Below, piece after piece: positions 62,948 through 64,000 of a stretch of DNA of 64,000 bases (within the stretch, counting starts at the first letter, position 1; every line of letters starts with the position of its first letter). This DNA comes from JACJXF01 sp038316435. GTDB lineage: Bacteria > Bacteroidota > Bacteroidia > Bacteroidales > GCA-2748055. The stretch is from contig JBBQAQ010000012.1 in the NCBI GenBank assembly GCA_038316435.1, positions 28,236-92,235 on the forward strand. The letters run 5' to 3'. Both the position numbers and the translations under genes were made by a program. A model generated the notes under the pieces. The model was given only the letters and a program-made list of their open reading frames with translations. It was not told where the DNA came from and searched no databases.

Positions 62948-63602
62948 TTAGAGTATCATTTTTACAGCGATAAAATAGCTGATTACGGAAACAGAAGCTG
63001 CGAGGACAGATCCCCAGAGTAAATCGACGAGAGTAACCAGAAGAGGCCAGTCTTTTGTGGTTGCCAGATTGGTTAGATCGTAGGTGGCATAGGTAACCAG
63101 GCCAAAAAATGCGCCGTAGAGTAAAGCATGAGTCCAGGAATGTTTTTCAAATGCCGGCGAAATAACGAACGGCATCAATAACATGTACTACGCCATTGTC
63201 GGCTGCAATATCGGCAACTGTTACTTTTGCACCGTTAATAAAAACTCCCTCTGCATTTATGCTTACACTGAGATTTTTATTCAAAAGTGTAGTGATCGAT
63301 TGTCCGTCTGACAGGTCGCTTGACATCACTTTTCCGCTCGCAACATGGTACAGAAGAATCTGTGCAAGGTCGCCTGTTGGGTCGGCTAGCAAAGCATCAA
63401 CAGTTCCTGGGGGAAGTGCATCGAAAGCGGCGTTAGTTGGAGCAAATACTGTGAAAGGTCCTGTACCTGAAAGGTCATCATCAAGTCCGGCAGCGATTAC
63501 GGCTGCCTAGAGAGTTGAGTGGCCGGGGCTGTTGACAATAATATCGACAACTATGTTCTGTGATTTCAATGTGTTAAGGAAAAACACGGAAATCAGTAAC
63601 AT
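62948..63602 (-). pseudogene. Deletion fusion of a fasciclin-domain gene with a DUF2177 gene
   Basis: Reading down the minus strand from ATG at 63602: a short signal-like segment (MLLISVFFLNTLKSQ), then NIVVDIIVNSPGHSTL, TAG at the position where fasciclin proteins usually have Glu, AAVIAAGLDDDLSGTGPFTV, and FAPTNAAFDALPPGTVDALL up to VVHVIDAV near 63170. The frame then reads into the other gene: FVISPAFEKHSWTHALLYGA and TYATYDLTNLATTKDWPLLV, the C-terminal half of a DUF2177 membrane protein, ending at 62948. Neither gene is complete: a nonsense codon in the first, and its end joined to the second with loss of the intervening sequence. Confidence 0.8.
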
Positions 63603-63662
63603 CTTGTTGGCGCCGCTTTTTTTGGTTTCGAACGAAAAAAATCTGTTTTTTTTAGATATAGT

Positions 63663-63692
63663 TTTGTCAAACAAAAAATTTGTATAAATTTG
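63663..63692 (+). promoter_or_regulatory. Promoter of the tRNA-Phe gene
   Basis: TTTG (63663-63666), 18-base spacer, TAAATTTG (63685-63692), about 18 bases before the tRNA. Confidence 0.6.
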
Positions 63693-63709
63693 CACCACTT
63701 TTAACAGCA

Positions 63710-63782
<73 letters not shown>

Positions 63783-63784
63783 CG

Positions 63785-63815
63785 AAAACCCCAAAAATTA
63801 ACTTTTTGGGGTTTT
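63785..63815 (+). terminator. Terminator of tRNA-Phe
   Basis: AAAACCCCAAAAA, loop TTAAC, TTTTTGGGGTTTT: a perfect 13-base stem ending in T's. Confidence 0.9.
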
Positions 63816-63826
63816 TATTTTATATT

Positions 63827-64000
63827 ATGAATTATTGTTACATATTATTTAGTTCAAAACTTGACAGGTTTTACATTGGTTCCACAATGGTAGGCTCCCT
63901 TGCCAGACTTGACAAACATATTTCCGACTTCTACGGAACTTCGCATTTTACTCATAAAGCCAAAGATTGGATCCTTTTTCTTGAAATCGAATGCAATAGC
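63827..64000 (+). CDS. GIY-YIG nuclease-domain protein (partial, runs off the window)
   Basis: 58 residues visible from ATG: MNYCYILFSSKLDRFYIGST begins the GIY-YIG fold (YILFSS, FYIGST), then RLDKHISDFYGTSHFTHKAK, where His/Lys positions match the family. Small GIY-YIG proteins of this type are commonly encoded beside tRNA and rRNA genes in Bacteroidota; role in DNA processing or repair is uncertain. The 3' end lies beyond base 64000. Confidence 0.85.
   Translation, partial: MNYCYILFSSKLDRFYIGSTMVGSLARLDKHISDFYGTSHFTHKAKDWILFLEIECNS

Noticed and set aside
157..63602. Recoded stop codons (many genes broken by one TAG or TAA, two of them at Glu positions)
   Set aside because: TAG also ends ordinary intact genes here (for example at 4281, 20925 and 56637), and several broken genes carry additional deletions or frameshifts, so plain pseudogenisation is the simpler reading.

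Overview
The window looks like a chromosomal stretch of a Bacteroidota (class Bacteroidia) bacterium, AT-rich and densely coded. Support comes from a PorE-type type IX secretion protein, a decayed BACON/Ig surface protein with a T9SS-like C-terminal tail, a type III glutamine synthetase, DUF2851, DUF3109 and PorT-like proteins, Bacteroidota TAnnTTTG promoter boxes, a tRNA gene without encoded CCA, and a GH78 rhamnosidase. The genus cannot be named from sequence alone. No phage, IS transposase, CRISPR array or rRNA gene was seen.

Layout. 1-1.3 kb: wreck of a secreted Ig/BACON protein. 1.4-2.9 kb: acyl-CoA dehydrogenase. 3.2-8.7 kb: tripartite RND efflux operon (adaptor, pump, TolC-like channel). 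8.9-9.4 kb: toxin-antitoxin locus whose toxin carries a nonsense codon. 9.5-12.5 kb: tandem duplicated amino-acid permeases. 12.7-14.9 kb: MBL hydrolase, small HTH regulator and three decayed genes. 15-20 kb: two flavoproteins, a beta-barrel protein, TcdA. 20-24.4 kb: split LysO exporter, arginine deiminase, SucC, a TrmH methyltransferase. 24.5-32.1 kb: TPR lipoprotein, deoxynucleoside kinase, prolyl oligopeptidase, rpsO-pnp. 32.3-33.1 kb: two tandem double-glycine leader peptides with a small membrane protein. 33.3-37.2 kb: lysine 2,3-aminomutase, two ATP-grasp ligases and a GNAT acetyltransferase on one strand. 37.4-48.1 kb: DUF2851, PyrF, RF1, PurM-like, CarboxypepD_reg protein, PorE-like, GlnN. 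48.7-53.8 kb: M20 peptidase, DUF3109, TPR protein, membrane HExxH protein, Tpx and a RhuM wreck. 54.4-62.7 kb: POT transporter, SiaC, rhamnosidase, porin plus FMN-binding protein, DEAD-box helicase. 62.9-64 kb: fasciclin/DUF2177 deletion fusion, tRNA-Phe, start of a GIY-YIG protein.

Most genes are housekeeping (nucleotide, translation, nitrogen and protein turnover). The parts most worth following up are the KamA/ATP-grasp/ATP-grasp/GNAT cluster, which reads as a pathway building an acylated or peptide-linked beta-amino acid and has a hairpin-rich leader; the double-glycine peptide cluster; and the porin plus flavinylated-protein pair. The window also holds many genes broken by single in-frame stop codons or internal deletions, and many short palindromic interspersed repeats, pointing to ongoing gene loss in accessory loci.
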